Assembly (NCBI GenBank): GCA_964454685.1
Contig: CAYVTZ010000047.1
Coordinates: 1-20,444, forward strand
Length of the DNA: 20,444 nucleotides
DNA from: CAYVTZ01 sp964454685
Lineage (GTDB): Bacteria > Bacillota > Clostridia > Christensenellales > Christensenellaceae
Reading direction: 5' to 3'
Of the stretch, positions 14,426-20,444 are shown in pieces. Position 1 is the first letter of the stretch; every line of letters starts with the position of its first letter. The notes beneath the pieces are model-generated. The model did no database searches, was not told the DNA's origin, and was given only the letters and a program-made list of their open reading frames with translations. Made by a program: the position numbers and the translations under genes.

Positions 14426-15337
14426 CTAAAACTGGATTTCAAACATACAAATTTCGACCACATACAACACCGTATAAGCAATCATCATTGGCGCAAGCAT
14501 AGCCACACCCGTCATCTTTGGCGTAGATAGCACCGTGTTGCTTCGCGCCCACCTCTGTGCACTCCACAGTAATTTATAGATCATCACAGCAAACACTATC
14601 ACGCCAATCAGTTCGATTGCAAAGTTTAAAACCTCCATGCCTTCATACGGCAGGTAGGTCAGCGCGTTATTCACCAAATGCGCAGTGATCGCAGGCAGTA
14701 TGCTGCGCGTTTTTACCGTCAGATATCCCAGCACCAAACCGGATAGCAGCGCCACCGGAAACTGCGCCAGATTCAAGTGCATCATGGCAAACAGCAGTGC
14801 TGAAAACACAATCGCCAGCATCGATCCAAACCGTTCCAGCGATTTGAGTACAAATCCTCGAAACAGAATTTCCTCGACAATCGGTGCCAGCACCACGCCA
14901 TAAATCACATTCCAAACCATGTCTGTTTGGTCTGCCACTTCCGGCAACGAGAAGTCCGGCGTAACCAGATTCACGCCCGCACCTTCTGCCGCCATCACAA
15001 ACAGAACGTAAATCATACCTCCCAGCGCGGTCGCGCCCACCACTGCCAAAACCGAACCAACATGAAAACCCGCACCCATGCGCGGTCTTTCAAACAATTC
15101 TGCCATGCGCACATGCGTCATTTTGCATAAGGCGACGGCAGTCAGCGTTTCCACCACAATCAATGGCAGCATCTCCATCAGCGCAAAGGAATAGCCCAGC
15201 GAGTAAAACAGAAAATAACAAAACTGCGCCAGCAAGACGGGCAGCAAACAAATCATGATCTGTGCTATGGCCAGGCGATTGGAAACCGCCAGTAAATCCG
15301 CAGTAAAATACCGAAATCTCTTTCGTAACATTTTCAT
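14426..15337 (-). CDS. CPBP-family intramembrane protease
   Basis: 303 residues with about eight hydrophobic segments. The CPBP (CAAX protease, Rce1-like) motifs are all present: 'EEILFR' with E155, E156 and R160; H187 in 'FAMMHLNL'; and H220 with N224 in 'ITAHLVNN'. In bacteria, members process or protect against peptides, or release anti-sigma factors; the substrate here is unknown. It is the first gene of an operon with the binding lipoprotein. No canonical ribosome site precedes the ATG (only AAAAAG), and a TATCAT box ends 6 nt before it, so the mRNA may be leaderless. Met3 is an alternative start. Confidence 0.88.
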   Translation of the reverse strand: MKMLRKRFRYFTADLLAVSNRLAIAQIMICLLPVLLAQFCYFLFYSLGYSFALMEMLPLIVVETLTAVALCKMTHVRMAELFERPRMGAGFHVGSVLAVVGATALGGMIYVLFVMAAEGAGVNLVTPDFSLPEVADQTDMVWNVIYGVVLAPIVEEILFRGFVLKSLERFGSMLAIVFSALLFAMMHLNLAQFPVALLSGLVLGYLTVKTRSILPAITAHLVNNALTYLPYEGMEVLNFAIELIGVIVFAVMIYKLLWSAQRWARSNTVLSTPKMTGVAMLAPMMIAYTVLYVVEICMFEIQF

Positions 15338-15642
15338 CTTTTTATGATAACAAATTTCACGCCACTTTGCACCATTATTTTGTATCAGTTTTGTGAATCT
15401 TTCTCATCATCCACACTGCCCACTAACTTTGCCGATGGCTTTTAGTGACCTGTAAAGACCTGTTGCTAGCAGCGTCTGATAATGCATGGACTAAAAATTT
15501 GATTTCACCCCCGGCTTTATCTCCAGCCGCTGTACGCACTAACACATCCAGCCCCTATTGGTACGCAAATCATTGCCGCTCGCTGCCGCTTCCAAAGGGC
15601 ATTCTCATCACTCTCCCCAACACTCGCCTCCCGATAAAGCAT
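15338..15642. other. Gene-free stretch, possible gene remnant or repeat
   Basis: Between the CPBP start and the rplA terminator. No complete gene, tRNA or known RNA is recognised. On the minus strand a stop-bounded frame of about 43 codons (roughly 15430-15559) has a normal residue mix. Another open piece lies upstream in the same frame, separated by two stops. It could be a decayed gene or a copy of an interspersed repeat; nothing identifies it. Confidence 0.3.
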
Positions 15643-15672
15643 AAAAAAACCGCCGAAGCTCGACGGTTTTTT
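15643..15672 (-). terminator. Terminator after rplA
   Basis: On the minus strand, CCGTCGA pairs with TCGGCGG across a 3-nt loop, flanked by A and T runs that extend the stem and give a seven-T tail. It lies about 18 nt after the rplA stop, and its A/T flanks could let it work in both directions. Confidence 0.9.
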
Positions 15673-15689
15673 ACTGCTGTTTTGATGGT

Positions 15690-16382
15690 TTAGATGAAAC
15701 GCATCGGGTTGATTTTCACGCCCGGTCCCATCGTAGAGCTGATTACAACGCTCTTCAGGTAAGTACCCTTTGCAGCGGACGGCTTCGCTTTTACGATCGC
15801 ATCCATCAGCACTTTGAGGTTGTCACCCAGCTTTTCCTGATCAAAGCTCTTTTTGCCAATCGGGCAGTGCACGATTGCAGTCTTGTCCACACGGTATTCC
15901 ACTTTACCGGCTTTGATGTCCGCGATTGCTTTTGCAACGTCCATCGTAACGGTACCGGATTTCGGGTTCGGCATCAAGCCTTTGGGTCCCAAAATTTTAC
16001 CAATGCGTCCCACAACGCCCATCATGTCAGGGGTTGCTACCACAACGTCAAAGTCAAACCAGCTTTCTTTCTGGATTTTCTCTACCAGTTCTTCCGCACC
16101 GACATAGTCAGCGCCGGCATCCTGTGCTTCCTTCTCTTTGTCGCCCTTTGCAAGCACCAGCACACGCACTGTTTTACCCGTGCCATGCGGCAGCACCACC
16201 GCGCCGCGCACCTGCTGATCTGCGTGACGCGGGTCAACACCCAGTCTCACAGAAAGTTCGATGGTCTCATCAAAGTTTGCCTTTGCAGTCTCCGTGCAGA
16301 TTTTGATTGCTTCCGCCGGATCAAACAGGTTAAACTTGTCAAAGGCTTTGATACTATCTTGATATTTCTTTCCTCTTTTCAT
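15690..16382 (-). CDS. rplA: 50S ribosomal protein L1
   Basis: 230 residues, standard length. Shows the L1 hallmarks 'VVLPHGTGKTVRVLV' (about 61-76) and 'GRIGKILGPKGLMPNPKSGTV' (about 125-145), and ends in 'SSTMGPGVKINP'. L1 binds the mobile L1 stalk of 23S rRNA and in bacteria represses its own operon through the rplK leader. The ATG follows GGAGGG by 7 nt and lies 3 nt after the rplK stop. It is the last gene of this operon: a terminator follows, and rplJ and rplL are not present. Confidence 0.98.
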   Translation of the reverse strand: MKRGKKYQDSIKAFDKFNLFDPAEAIKICTETAKANFDETIELSVRLGVDPRHADQQVRGAVVLPHGTGKTVRVLVLAKGDKEKEAQDAGADYVGAEELVEKIQKESWFDFDVVVATPDMMGVVGRIGKILGPKGLMPNPKSGTVTMDVAKAIADIKAGKVEYRVDKTAIVHCPIGKKSFDQEKLGDNLKVLMDAIVKAKPSAAKGTYLKSVVISSTMGPGVKINPMRFI

Positions 16383-16385
16383 CGT

Positions 16386-16811
16386 TTAACCCTCCACAAC
16401 GACGCCCATGCTTCTTGCCGTACCGGCAATCATGCTTACTGCAGCCTCAAGGCTGGCAGCGTTCAAATCGGGCATTTTTGTTGACGCAATTTCTTCCAGT
16501 TGTGCGCGTGTAATCGTCGCAACCTTCGTTTTGTTCGGCACACCGCTGCCGCTTTCGATCTTGCAAGCCTTTTTAATCAGCACCGCCGCCGGAGGCGTCT
16601 TGGTGATGAAGCTAAACGAACGATCCGCATAAACCGTGATCACAACCGGAATAACCAGTCCTGCCTGCTGTGCGGTTCTTTCGTTGTACGCTTTGCAAAA
16701 CTCCATGATGTTGACGCCATGCTGACCAAGTGCCGGACCAACCGGCGGAGCGGGCGTCGCTTTGCCTGCGGGTATCTGTAATTTGATATACCCTGCAATC
16801 TTCTTTGCCAT
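16386..16811 (-). CDS. rplK: 50S ribosomal protein L11
   Basis: 141 residues, standard length. Begins with 'AKKIAGYIKLQIPAGKATPAPPVGPALGQHGVNIMEFCKAYN', the conserved N-terminal domain with the thiostrepton-region prolines. The C-terminal rRNA-binding domain carries 'GTARSMGV'. L11 binds the GTPase-associated centre of 23S rRNA and is needed for RelA activation by stalled ribosomes. An AGGAGG site precedes the ATG by about 11 nt, and an L1-type RNA motif lies further upstream. Confidence 0.98.
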   Translation of the reverse strand: MAKKIAGYIKLQIPAGKATPAPPVGPALGQHGVNIMEFCKAYNERTAQQAGLVIPVVITVYADRSFSFITKTPPAAVLIKKACKIESGSGVPNKTKVATITRAQLEEIASTKMPDLNAASLEAAVSMIAGTARSMGVVVEG

Positions 16812-16839
16812 TTTAAAAAGTTCCTCCTAAATATAAGAT

Positions 16840-16870
16840 GTGGTGCAAACGGAGCCAAAGCCCCTCCCAC
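16840..16870 (-). ncRNA. L1-binding leader mimic upstream of rplK
   Basis: On the minus strand GTGGGAGGGGCTTTGG begins a short structure closed by GTGG (16867-16870) with CCAC (16840-16843). Inside, GAG pairs with CTC. The GTGGGAGG...CTTTG...ACCAC arrangement resembles the L1 site of 23S rRNA. L1 binding to a leader before rplK is established for bacteria; assignment of this copy is by resemblance only. Confidence 0.7.
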
Positions 16871-16891
16871 TCAGAAACAAGTCATAAGTCG

Positions 16892-17524
16892 TTAGATGCG
16901 CTTGATTTGCACAAAGTCCAACTCCACGCTGGTGTCGCGTCCAAACATAGACACCATAACACGCACCTTCTGGCGTTCGGGATTCACTTCCTCCACCACG
17001 CCGACAAAGCTTTCCAGCGGACCGGATGTCACGATAATGTTGTTGCCCACTTCGACATCCACCGAAATACGCACATTCTCGATTCCCATAGAGCGCACCT
17101 CCGCATCCGAAAGCGGAATCGGCTTGCTGCTCGGGCCGACAAATCCTGTAACACCGCGCGTATTACGCACTACATACCAGGATTCATCCGTCAAAAACAT
17201 CTTTACCATCACATATCCCGGAAACATCTTCCGCGAAACATGACGTTTCTTACCGTTCTTGACCTCAACGGTATCTTCCATCGGCACTTTAACATCAATA
17301 ATGGTATCCTGCAAATTATGGTTTTCCACCGTTTTAAGCAGATTATCCATCACTTTATTTTCATAACCGGAATAGGTGTAGACCACATACCAGTAAGGTT
17401 TATCTGTCTTTTCCTGCTTGATAAATTTCGGCTTTTCGTCTACGCCTTCCACGGACGCCTCAGCCTCAGAAGCCGCAATCTGCTCCTCCTGAAGGTCCTG
17501 AACATCCATCATTTCTTCGCTCAT
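16892..17524 (-). CDS. nusG: Transcription termination/antitermination factor NusG
   Basis: 210 residues. An acidic N-terminal extension of about 40 residues precedes the NGN domain (about 44-135, with 'WYVVYTYSGYENKV' and 'FPGYVMVKM'). A KOW domain follows (about 157-190, with 'VGNNIIVTSGPLESFVGVV'). NusG binds RNA polymerase and links it to ribosomes or termination factors. Usual length is 175-180, so the extension is notable but common in Clostridia. The ATG follows AGGAG by 6 nt. Sits between secE (27-nt gap) and rplK (80-nt gap with the L1 leader). Confidence 0.97.
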   Translation of the reverse strand: MSEEMMDVQDLQEEQIAASEAEASVEGVDEKPKFIKQEKTDKPYWYVVYTYSGYENKVMDNLLKTVENHNLQDTIIDVKVPMEDTVEVKNGKKRHVSRKMFPGYVMVKMFLTDESWYVVRNTRGVTGFVGPSSKPIPLSDAEVRSMGIENVRISVDVEVGNNIIVTSGPLESFVGVVEEVNPERQKVRVMVSMFGRDTSVELDFVQIKRI

Positions 17525-17551
17525 AGATTTCTCCTAAAAAAAGCCCTCATT

Positions 17552-17824
17552 TTACTGCGCCAAGAAGTTAAAGAACACAGTTTGCAGACCATAGTCCAGC
17601 AGTCCAACGATTACCGCAAAAATCACAATGAAAATAATCACTGCGAATGTGGTTTTGAAAAGATCCTTCTTCGTCGGCCATGTTACTTTTTTAATCTCGC
17701 CCCAAACATCTTTAAAGAAACGGATCGGGCTTCGTCTTTGCTTTTTATTCGCTTTTTTAGCGAGTTTTTTTTGCTCTTTTAGCTTTCGCTCTTTTTCCTC
17801 GCCCAGCAGTTTGGTCTTCGCCAT
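17552..17824 (-). CDS. secE: Preprotein translocase subunit SecE
   Basis: 90 residues. A highly basic N-terminus (about 1-35) is followed by the conserved amphipathic 'FFKDVWGEIKKVTWPTKKDL' segment and one membrane helix (about 61-80). This is the single-span SecE of Gram-positive bacteria, which clamps SecY. A GGTGGAGAG site precedes the ATG, in the short gap after rpmG. Confidence 0.97.
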   Translation of the reverse strand: MAKTKLLGEEKERKLKEQKKLAKKANKKQRRSPIRFFKDVWGEIKKVTWPTKKDLFKTTFAVIIFIVIFAVIVGLLDYGLQTVFFNFLAQ

Positions 17825-17843
17825 TTTCTCTCCACCTTACCAA

Positions 17844-17993
17844 TTACTTCGTTTCTTTGTGAACCGTGTGCTTCTTGCAGAATCTGCAATATTTGGAAAG
17901 TTCGATTCTCTCCGGGTCATTCTTTTTGTTCTTCATGGTGTCGTAGTTTCTTTGTTTGCACTCCGTGCATGCCAGTGTGATTTTTGTACGCAT
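17844..17993 (-). CDS. rpmG: 50S ribosomal protein L33
   Basis: 49 residues: starts 'MRTKITLACTECKQRNYDT' and ends 'KHTVHKETK'. Two CxxC pairs ('CTEC' and 'CRFC') mark the zinc-binding form. The zinc form is commonly replaced by a Cys-less paralogue under zinc limitation in Gram-positives; whether this genome has one cannot be seen. The ATG follows GGAGGG by 9 nt. First gene of the rpmG-secE-nusG-rplK-rplA operon. No tRNA-Trp gene lies between rpmG and secE. Confidence 0.97.
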   Translation of the reverse strand: MRTKITLACTECKQRNYDTMKNKKNDPERIELSKYCRFCKKHTVHKETK

Positions 17994-18030
17994 ATCTAAA
18001 TTCCCTCCGGTACAATTTAAACAATCTAAA

Positions 18031-18052
18031 AGAAGGCACGCTCCTGCCTTCT
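18031..18052 (-). promoter_or_regulatory. 5' hairpin in the rpmG operon leader
   Basis: AGAAGGCA and TGCCTTCT form a perfect 8-bp stem with a 6-nt loop, starting about 3 nt after the predicted transcription start. On the minus strand it is followed by only TTT and then AGATTG. It could stabilise the transcript end or act as a weak attenuator. Confidence 0.6.
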
Positions 18053-18061
18053 ACCTTATGT

Positions 18062-18090
18062 ATCATAACACAACCCGTTACTTGTGTCAA
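18062..18090 (-). promoter_or_regulatory. Strong sigma-A promoter of the rpmG operon
   Basis: Minus-strand TTGACA (18085-18090), a 17-nt spacer and TATGAT (18062-18067), one base from full consensus. This fits a highly expressed ribosomal operon. Confidence 0.92.
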
Positions 18091-18132
18091 GCAATTTTCC
18101 CAAAGATCTGTTGCAACAATCACGCCAAACGC

Positions 18133-18648
18133 TCACCTGCGGTTCATCATCAACAGCAGCGTGATCAGAGCGCCCAGCAGCGCTATACCAACCACAACGA
18201 TCACTAAAACAGCATGCTCCGTACGCGCGCGGTTCTTGCACACTTTGGCAACGATGGCATGCATCGCCAGCCCCAGCGCGCCGCCGATGGTGTTGTGGAT
18301 CACATCCGTGATATCCGTGCTTCCCAGCGCAAAGATATATTGTACCGCTTCAAAAACCACGCTGATTCCTGCAACGACGAGAAGTTTTTTCCACAGCACA
18401 CTATACGGATATAATACACCAATAAAAAGACCCATTGGCAGGAATACCAAGATGTTGAGTATCATCTCCGTAACGTTGACACTCCCATTGGTGATGGCGC
18501 TCTGTGCGTAGGGAATCAGATTGATGTTGCGCGTCGCAACCGGAGGATCTCCCGGCAAGCAAAATTTAAACACGATGATCCATACCAGCACCGCGAGATA
18601 GACCGCAAACAACACCTTCAACGCGCGCTTGCGCGAAACTTCCACCAC
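18133..18648 (-). CDS. VanZ-family membrane protein
   Basis: About 171 residues with four hydrophobic segments. VanZ motifs are visible: 'NLIPY', 'NILVFLPMGLFIG' and 'FEAVQYIFALGSTDITDVIHNTIGGALG'. VanZ itself gives low-level teicoplanin resistance, but most chromosomal relatives have no resistance link and their role is unknown. No van genes are nearby. No ATG is available at the N-terminus. The first GTG (18654) is only 2 nt from the AGGAGG site, so GTG 18648 (8-nt spacing) is preferred and GTG 18645 is possible. No terminator separates the stop from the rpmG promoter. Confidence 0.85.
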   Translation of the reverse strand: MVEVSRKRALKVLFAVYLAVLVWIIVFKFCLPGDPPVATRNINLIPYAQSAITNGSVNVTEMILNILVFLPMGLFIGVLYPYSVLWKKLLVVAGISVVFEAVQYIFALGSTDITDVIHNTIGGALGLAMHAIVAKVCKNRARTEHAVLVIVVVGIALLGALITLLLMMNRR

Positions 18649-18680
18649 TTTCACAACCTCCTGCCATCATAGCCGATGCT

Positions 18681-18686
18681 ATTATA
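18681..18686 (-). promoter_or_regulatory. Likely -10 box for the VanZ-family gene
   Basis: TATAAT sits in the exact 14-bp palindrome GCTATTATAATAGC (18678-18691), about 26 nt before the AGGAGG-linked start. No convincing -35 box is seen. Confidence 0.4.
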
Positions 18687-18810
18687 ATAGCAGAAAACCT
18701 TGTTGCGTTTTGGGCGTTTTCCTTGCAAGTTTCTTACAATACTCTGACATCCACGTCACGCATATCCCGCGTCTCGTCTGATCAAACGAAAACGGGGGCA
18801 GCTTCTTCGC

Positions 18811-20444
18811 TTATTCTATCTCGGGCGCATGATCGTCCCATGCAAAAATTTTGAGCGCTGGGCCGGACACTTTTCCTTCCGCCACCCGCCCGATCATCAT
18901 CCAGTTCTGTTTGATGTTCTCAATCGCGGACCACCCCTGTGAAACCCCTACTTCCGGGTAAAACTCCGCCAGTAACACACCTTGTCTCTCAATCGCATCA
19001 TAGATTGCATTTTCCTCTGCGTAGCGTTCCGGCTCAGCACGATAGCGATCATAAAGGTAAGAACTGAGTATCACGTATCTTCGCGGTTTTCGTAATAAAA
19101 GTCTACCCTCGTCATCCCACTCAAAGTACTTAAATATTTTATTTGGCGCACTGGGCCTTGAAGGTGTGTACCCCTCAGCCATAGCATTTCGCGTAGTAAT
19201 GCCATTCTGCTCACAAAAATCCTTCCCCAACATTCGGGTGTCCGGCGCCCGGTGCAGCATCACATGCGCTGCGGATGCTACGGTTAAATTGCAGACCATA
19301 AAGGCAACGGCCGCAAAGAAAATCACTTTCACCGTGATGCGCGGCGCGCGCTTTGTCACGCAACTGATCCACTCCCATGCTGCATGCACACCAAACGCAG
19401 ACAATAGCAGCGGAGATACCAGCATGGGAAGTCCCCACCGCTGCCAGTGCAGTGCAAGCATACTGATGCAAATCCAATAGATGAAACCAAAGCATAAGGG
19501 CAGCCAAAACAGCTTCTTCATCCGCGCGACCGCCACGCCTCCCAGCACAGAAAATCCCAGCAAGATAAAGCTTCCCGCTGTGATATACTCTTGCCAGTAG
19601 TACAAAAAGTTGCCGATAAACCCTAACCCGTCTGCTCCAAGATGTTCTGTTCTCGATTCATAAAGCAGAGCATTCACTACCAAATCAAACTTCGTAAACA
19701 ATTCCGGTGATATTAAGAAAGTGATTCCCAAAAACAGCCCAATCGCCGCAAACCCGTGCAGCATCATTCGCTTGATCTGTTTGGTGCGAATCCCAACAAA
19801 CACGACAGCAATCGCCACAACTGAAAGCATCACCAGCCCCGGATATTTGATCGTGACAAACATCGCTACAAATAAACTCATTCCGGCCAACCAGACCCAG
19901 CACGGCTTCTGAAAATACGAAATCGCCGCATAAATCAACCCCAACGTCATGAATACCGTAGGAACATCCGACGTTGCATAATGTGAATGCAGTACATATA
20001 AAGGAAAAATCGCAAACAATGCCGCTGCGATCAATCCTGTTGCCGGCTTATGCTTGCAGCCAATTCCGTACGCAAGCGGAATGCACGCCACCCCAAACGC
20101 TGCGGTTAACGCGCGCGCGATCAAGCAAAACACTTCCGGCGTGTTTTGGATTAACGATGCAATGCTCTGCCCTGTCAGACTTGCATATACTTGATAAAGT
20201 AAAGTATCTAATTTGATTAAAAGGTGATCCGGCCGAAAGTACGCGATCGGTTCATACGTTCCGGCTGCCGCCATCTCCATCGCCACATCCACAATCGTCT
20301 TTTCATCCGGATGCAAACGCATAGGCAGCCCCCACTGTATGCCGCTGAAAGCAAAAACAGCTCCCGCTCCCATAATCAAAAACAGCAGCAGTAGCCGAAA
20401 TTTTTTGTTCTCCAGTGTGAAAAAACGACTTCGGATTTGAACCG
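18811..20444 (-). CDS. GT39/PMT-type membrane glycosyltransferase (5' end off window)
   Basis: At least 544 residues, with roughly ten membrane helices, followed by a soluble C-terminal part of about 130 residues. The first helix is followed by 'LHPDE', the acidic pair expected in the first periplasmic loop of PMT/ArnT-like GT-C enzymes, which transfer sugars from polyprenyl-phosphate donors outside the membrane. 'HSHYATSDVPTVF' (after helix 3) also fits the family. The frame stays open to the window edge, through 'RSRFFTLENKKFRLLLL'. No ATG with a ribosome site is seen before the first helix, so the start is probably just beyond base 20444. An internal start (TTG 20379 or ATG 20373) would cut into the first membrane helix. 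Donor and acceptor are unknown. No terminator is evident after the stop. Confidence 0.8.
   Translation of the reverse strand, partial: VQIRSRFFTLENKKFRLLLLFLIMGAGAVFAFSGIQWGLPMRLHPDEKTIVDVAMEMAAAGTYEPIAYFRPDHLLIKLDTLLYQVYASLTGQSIASLIQNTPEVFCLIARALTAAFGVACIPLAYGIGCKHKPATGLIAAALFAIFPLYVLHSHYATSDVPTVFMTLGLIYAAISYFQKPCWVWLAGMSLFVAMFVTIKYPGLVMLSVVAIAVVFVGIRTKQIKRMMLHGFAAIGLFLGITFLISPELFTKFDLVVNALLYESRTEHLGADGLGFIGNFLYYWQEYITAGSFILLGFSVLGGVAVARMKKLFWLPLCFGFIYWICISMLALHWQRWGLPMLVSPLLLSAFGVHAAWEWISCVTKRAPRITVKVIFFAAVAFMVCNLTVASAAHVMLHRAPDTRMLGKDFCEQNGITTRNAMAEGYTPSRPSAPNKIFKYFEWDDEGRLLLRKPRRYVILSSYLYDRYRAEPERYAEENAIYDAIERQGVLLAEFYPEVGVSQGWSAIENIKQNWMMIGRVAEGKVSGPALKIFAWDDHAPEIE

Noticed and set aside
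15445..15693. An 82-codon plus-strand frame before rplA
   Set aside because: It runs through the rplA terminator and has no ribosome site or recognisable feature.
18133..18648. VanZ-family gene as evidence of glycopeptide resistance
   Set aside because: No vanR, S, H, A or X gene is nearby, and chromosomal VanZ-like proteins are widespread in sensitive Bacillota.
20427..20444. A tRNA T-arm-like sequence (GGTTCAAATCC on the minus strand) at the right edge
   Set aside because: It matches the T-loop consensus, but no CCA or sensible acceptor strand follows, and the glycosyltransferase frame reads straight through it. With the rest outside the window it cannot be supported as a tRNA.

Overview
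The window looks like a chromosomal segment of a Gram-positive anaerobe of the Bacillota, most likely class Clostridia. The evidence is strong AGGAGG-type ribosome sites, sigma-A promoters with 17-nt spacers, an rpmG-secE-nusG-rplK-rplA cluster, a zinc-type L33, a hybrid-cluster protein, an ECF sigma/anti-sigma pair, and a YhbD/bactofilin pair known from Bacillus. The genus cannot be fixed from the sequence alone. Nearly all genes lie on the minus strand; only the EamA transporter and leuB are on the plus strand. There is no phage, IS element, CRISPR array, complete tRNA or rRNA.

Layout. 1-1400: an ECF sigma factor and its membrane anti-sigma factor, translationally coupled, with an ECF-like promoter at the left edge for a gene outside the window. 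1303-1909: a gene-free stretch with about 3.2 tandem copies of a 121-122 bp unit, a 14-bp perfect hairpin and the citrate synthase terminator. 1910-6565: citrate synthase, a divergent EamA-type exporter, and a GT2 glycosyltransferase-cinA pair whose cinA end overlaps the exporter end by 35 bp. 6566-6751: an extended -10 promoter and a leader of about 170 nt before the glycosyltransferase. 6811-10048: a secreted Ig-like (Big_2) protein, a TIM-barrel sugar isomerase/epimerase-like protein, and leuB transcribed away from it from back-to-back promoters.

10058-11473: a two-gene operon made of a YhbD/DUF4004-type HTH protein and a bactofilin-like protein with a regular 17-residue repeat. Its promoter is covered by a symmetric three-half-site operator. 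11598-15337: hybrid-cluster protein (hcp) with an ATTTCC/GGAAAT repeat cluster upstream, then an orphan sugar-type binding lipoprotein coupled to a CPBP (CAAX-like) membrane protease.

15643-18090: the ribosomal/transcription operon rpmG-secE-nusG-rplK-rplA, from a near-consensus promoter to a terminator directly after rplA. The rplJ-rplL genes that usually follow are absent. An RNA resembling the L1 site of 23S rRNA precedes rplK. 18133-20444: a VanZ-family membrane protein and a GT39/PMT-type membrane glycosyltransferase that runs off the right edge.

Most of this is ordinary core genome. The places most worth a second look are the operator-controlled YhbD/bactofilin operon, the 122-bp tandem repeats with their capping hairpin, the structured leader before the GT2 gene, and the truncated L11 operon. 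No clearly new defence or mobile system is visible.
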